From Candidatus Methanoperedens sp. (lineage in GTDB: Archaea; Halobacteriota; Methanosarcinia; Methanosarcinales; Methanoperedenaceae): 64,000 nucleotides of DNA. The position numbers were made by a program, and so were the translations under genes. The notes under the pieces were generated by a model. The model was given only the letters and a program-made list of their open reading frames with translations. It made no database searches and was not told the DNA's origin. The stretch is from NCBI GenBank assembly GCA_026552975.1, contig JAPMTR010000069.1:1-64000 (forward strand), in the 5' to 3' direction. Positions 62,441 to 64,000 of this stretch are shown in pieces (position 1 is the first letter of the stretch; each line of letters begins with the position of its first letter).

Positions 62441-63502
62441 ATGAATAACGCCCCCAGAGCAATTGTATTATCATTTATAATAATTATCTCATTCATTAAT
62501 CCTGTTTCTGCAACTGTTGAAATGACCGATCTGTTTTCAGATTTCACAACGAGTGATGTAACCGTACATTCGGATAATGATCTCCGGGGAAAAGCTGTTT
62601 TTGAGCTTCTCTATTCTGGAGACCTTGTCGAATCACATGAAATCGACGTGAATGTAAAAGCCGGAGAAAAACTGGAAAAAGTCATTATCTGGCGGGAAAA
62701 ACCCAGGCATGATTATTACACTGTCAGGGTGAGCCTTTATGAGGGGAATACGATGGTTACAAACATATCAAACTATATCGCCTATGGAACCGTCACATTA
62801 CCTAAATTCCAGGTCGTGGATTTCTCACCATCAAATAGTGGCGTCCTATTACTTCTTCGCTCTTTTAATCCTACTGTTACCGATATTAAAATAGAATTGC
62901 TGGATAACAACGATATAGTTTATTCAAAGACAAGTGAAGACATGTCAATTACAGCAAGCTCTGAACTCAAACTGGGTTGGCCGTTCTTGCTATCTGATAA
63001 GAAAAATTATGTCGTTCGCGCCAAGATATACAGTCACCGGCTGAATGCGCCTGCTCTTATTAATACTTATATTGCCGGGTTCTCTGCAACTGAAGAAGTC
63101 GAAATACTTCCTGCTGATGTTACTGTTGATGAATATGGCGCAAGCGTTACGATCCGGGGAAAATCCCAGGTTCCATTCGATGGTTCAATACATGTGACGG
63201 CCAGGAACAGGGAAACAAACAGCAAGGAATCATACACCCAGCAGCTTGAGGACATCCTCACTTCTGGAAAAGAATCCACGGCTGGTATTGTGTGGAAAGG
63301 GATGCCTGCAGGGAATTATGATATTCTTATTGAGGCAGTGAACCGGGAAAACAATACTCTGGATAAGTATGAGACCGTACTTCGCATTCCCGAATACCAG
63401 GTAACTAATACAACTTTGCCTGGAAAGAGCGCTCCCGGATTTGAAGGGATTTTTATAATGGCAATTGTGATCCTGGTATCCAGGAGGATAAAAGGTGCTT
63501 AA
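62441..63502 (+). CDS. PGF-CTERM surface protein coupled to an ABC permease
   Basis: 353 residues. Signal peptide 1-25 (ends PVSAT). Three Ig-like beta domains of about 100 residues (SDVTVHSDNDLRGKAVFELL, PKFQVVDFSPSNSGVLLLLR, ADVTVDEYGASVTIRGKSQV). C-terminus SAPGFEGIF, helix, SRRIKGA is a PGF-CTERM signal. The stop overlaps the ABC permease start (TAATG), so the pair is coupled. It may be the outside partner of that transporter. Confidence 0.83.
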   Translation: MNNAPRAIVLSFIIIISFINPVSATVEMTDLFSDFTTSDVTVHSDNDLRGKAVFELLYSGDLVESHEIDVNVKAGEKLEKVIIWREKPRHDYYTVRVSLYEGNTMVTNISNYIAYGTVTLPKFQVVDFSPSNSGVLLLLRSFNPTVTDIKIELLDNNDIVYSKTSEDMSITASSELKLGWPFLLSDKKNYVVRAKIYSHRLNAPALINTYIAGFSATEEVEILPADVTVDEYGASVTIRGKSQVPFDGSIHVTARNRETNSKESYTQQLEDILTSGKESTAGIVWKGMPAGNYDILIEAVNRENNTLDKYETVLRIPEYQVTNTTLPGKSAPGFEGIFIMAIVILVSRRIKGA

Positions 63503-64000
63503 TGTTCGATATAATCCTTAAGAACATTACCCAGAGAAAACTCAGGACAGGACTTACCATATTTGGTATTGCACTCGGGATTTTTGCAGTTATCGTTATG
63601 GGCGGGATGTCCGAGCATTTCAACCAGACTTTTGACAGGTCTATCAGTCTGACCGCCGATAAGATCAGGGTGTTCCCTGAGATCGGATTTGGCGGAGGGA
63701 ATCTAAACGAGTCTAAAGCAAGAGAAATTAAGAGAGTGCCAGGTGTGGCTGATGCCTATGGGCTTTTGCAGGCTGCGCTTGACCCTGAGAGCCTGGGTTT
63801 TATGGGCGGGGACGTGGTCATAGGAGCGGATCCTGAAAAATTCCCATCCTTATTGAAAGACACAAAACTTACAGAAGGGAGGTTCCTGACAGTGGGAGAT
63901 AGTTACAGGGCGGTTCTTGGAAGCAGCGTGGCGCGGGAGTTTAATCTGAAAGCCGGGGATGAGATACAGATAAAAAGCAAAAGAGTTCAGCGCGCTTCGT
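63502..64000 (+). CDS. ABC transporter permease (MacB/FtsX family), cut by window edge
   Basis: Frame from ATG 63502 open to the window end (166 codons). N-terminal membrane helix after KNITQRKLRTGLTIFGIALG, then the MacB periplasmic-type core (FAVIVMGGMSEHF, VPGVADAYG, GRFLTVGDSYRAVLGSSVA). The family exports peptides or transmits force across the membrane with a separate ATPase, probably encoded next. Confidence 0.88.
   Translation, partial: MFDIILKNITQRKLRTGLTIFGIALGIFAVIVMGGMSEHFNQTFDRSISLTADKIRVFPEIGFGGGNLNESKAREIKRVPGVADAYGLLQAALDPESLGFMGGDVVIGADPEKFPSLLKDTKLTEGRFLTVGDSYRAVLGSSVAREFNLKAGDEIQIKSKRVQRAS

Overview
This window looks like part of the chromosome of a methane-cycling euryarchaeon of the Methanosarcinales type, possibly an ANME-2d/Methanoperedens-like organism. 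The lineage is an inference. The evidence is an AtwA-type component A2 of methyl-coenzyme M reductase (17.7-19.5 kb) and an F420-dependent methylene-H4MPT dehydrogenase (55.9 kb). There are also archaeal information genes (TBP, SUI1/eIF1, EndA, TyrS, TgtA, Pcc1), many surface proteins ending in PGF-CTERM sorting signals, AT-rich spacers with TATA-like boxes, and several probably leaderless starts. I found no CRISPR array and no intact insertion sequence.

Layout. 0-5.5 kb: a truncated secreted SGNH hydrolase, an FAD glycerol-3-phosphate dehydrogenase-like enzyme, and a large secreted beta-propeller protein. 5.7-11.3 kb: a five-gene minus-strand surface-glycan operon (GT2, GT4, epimerase, asparagine synthetase, hexapeptide acetyltransferase). 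11.4-16.6 kb: a protein-sorting locus with DUF1616 and CPBP protease genes on plus, facing a minus operon of a PEF-CTERM-like substrate, an S-layer-domain protein, an archaeosortase, an EpsI-like protein and a small membrane protein. 16.8-25.5 kb: SppA and AtwA, then TPR, PQQ-propeller, amidohydrolase, UspA and CBS genes, tRNA-Pro(TGG), and a membrane-anchored Lon-type protease without ATPase. 25.5-29 kb: a translationally coupled trio of DHH/zinc-finger/S1 protein, a 56-residue ferredoxin and an FAD oxidoreductase.

29.2-36.2 kb is a rearranged surface-protein region. It holds an intact VapB-like antitoxin, then a mosaic of the first codons of a VapC toxin, a DUF2341 fragment and the 3' part of a PGF-CTERM protein. 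The intact paralogue of that last part follows, then two tandem VIT-vWA proteins, one of which has lost its membrane anchor. An intergenic stretch with an 18-bp perfect palindrome closes the region.

36.2-43.2 kb is housekeeping: geranylgeranyl reductase family, two-part lipoate ligase LplA/LplB, Pcc1, TgtA, dUTPase, ProA and ProB. 43.3-50.7 kb: a HerA-like ATPase divergent from a type IV pilus/secretion module (ATPase, large membrane protein, two pilin-like proteins). 50.7-64 kb: MFS transporter, a decayed toxin-antitoxin pair, PurP, an acylphosphatase/coiled-coil protein, a ManC-type enzyme that appears to start at ATT, Mtd with an intrinsic-type terminator, SUI1, DUF192, EndA, two small paralogous proteins, surface proteins, TBP, TyrS and the start of an ABC permease.

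The main theme is the cell surface. Glycan synthesis, sortase-type anchoring, pilus-like secretion and at least five anchored exoproteins sit among core genes. The freshest signs of change are the mosaic at 29.4-30.7 kb and the VIT-vWA duplication.
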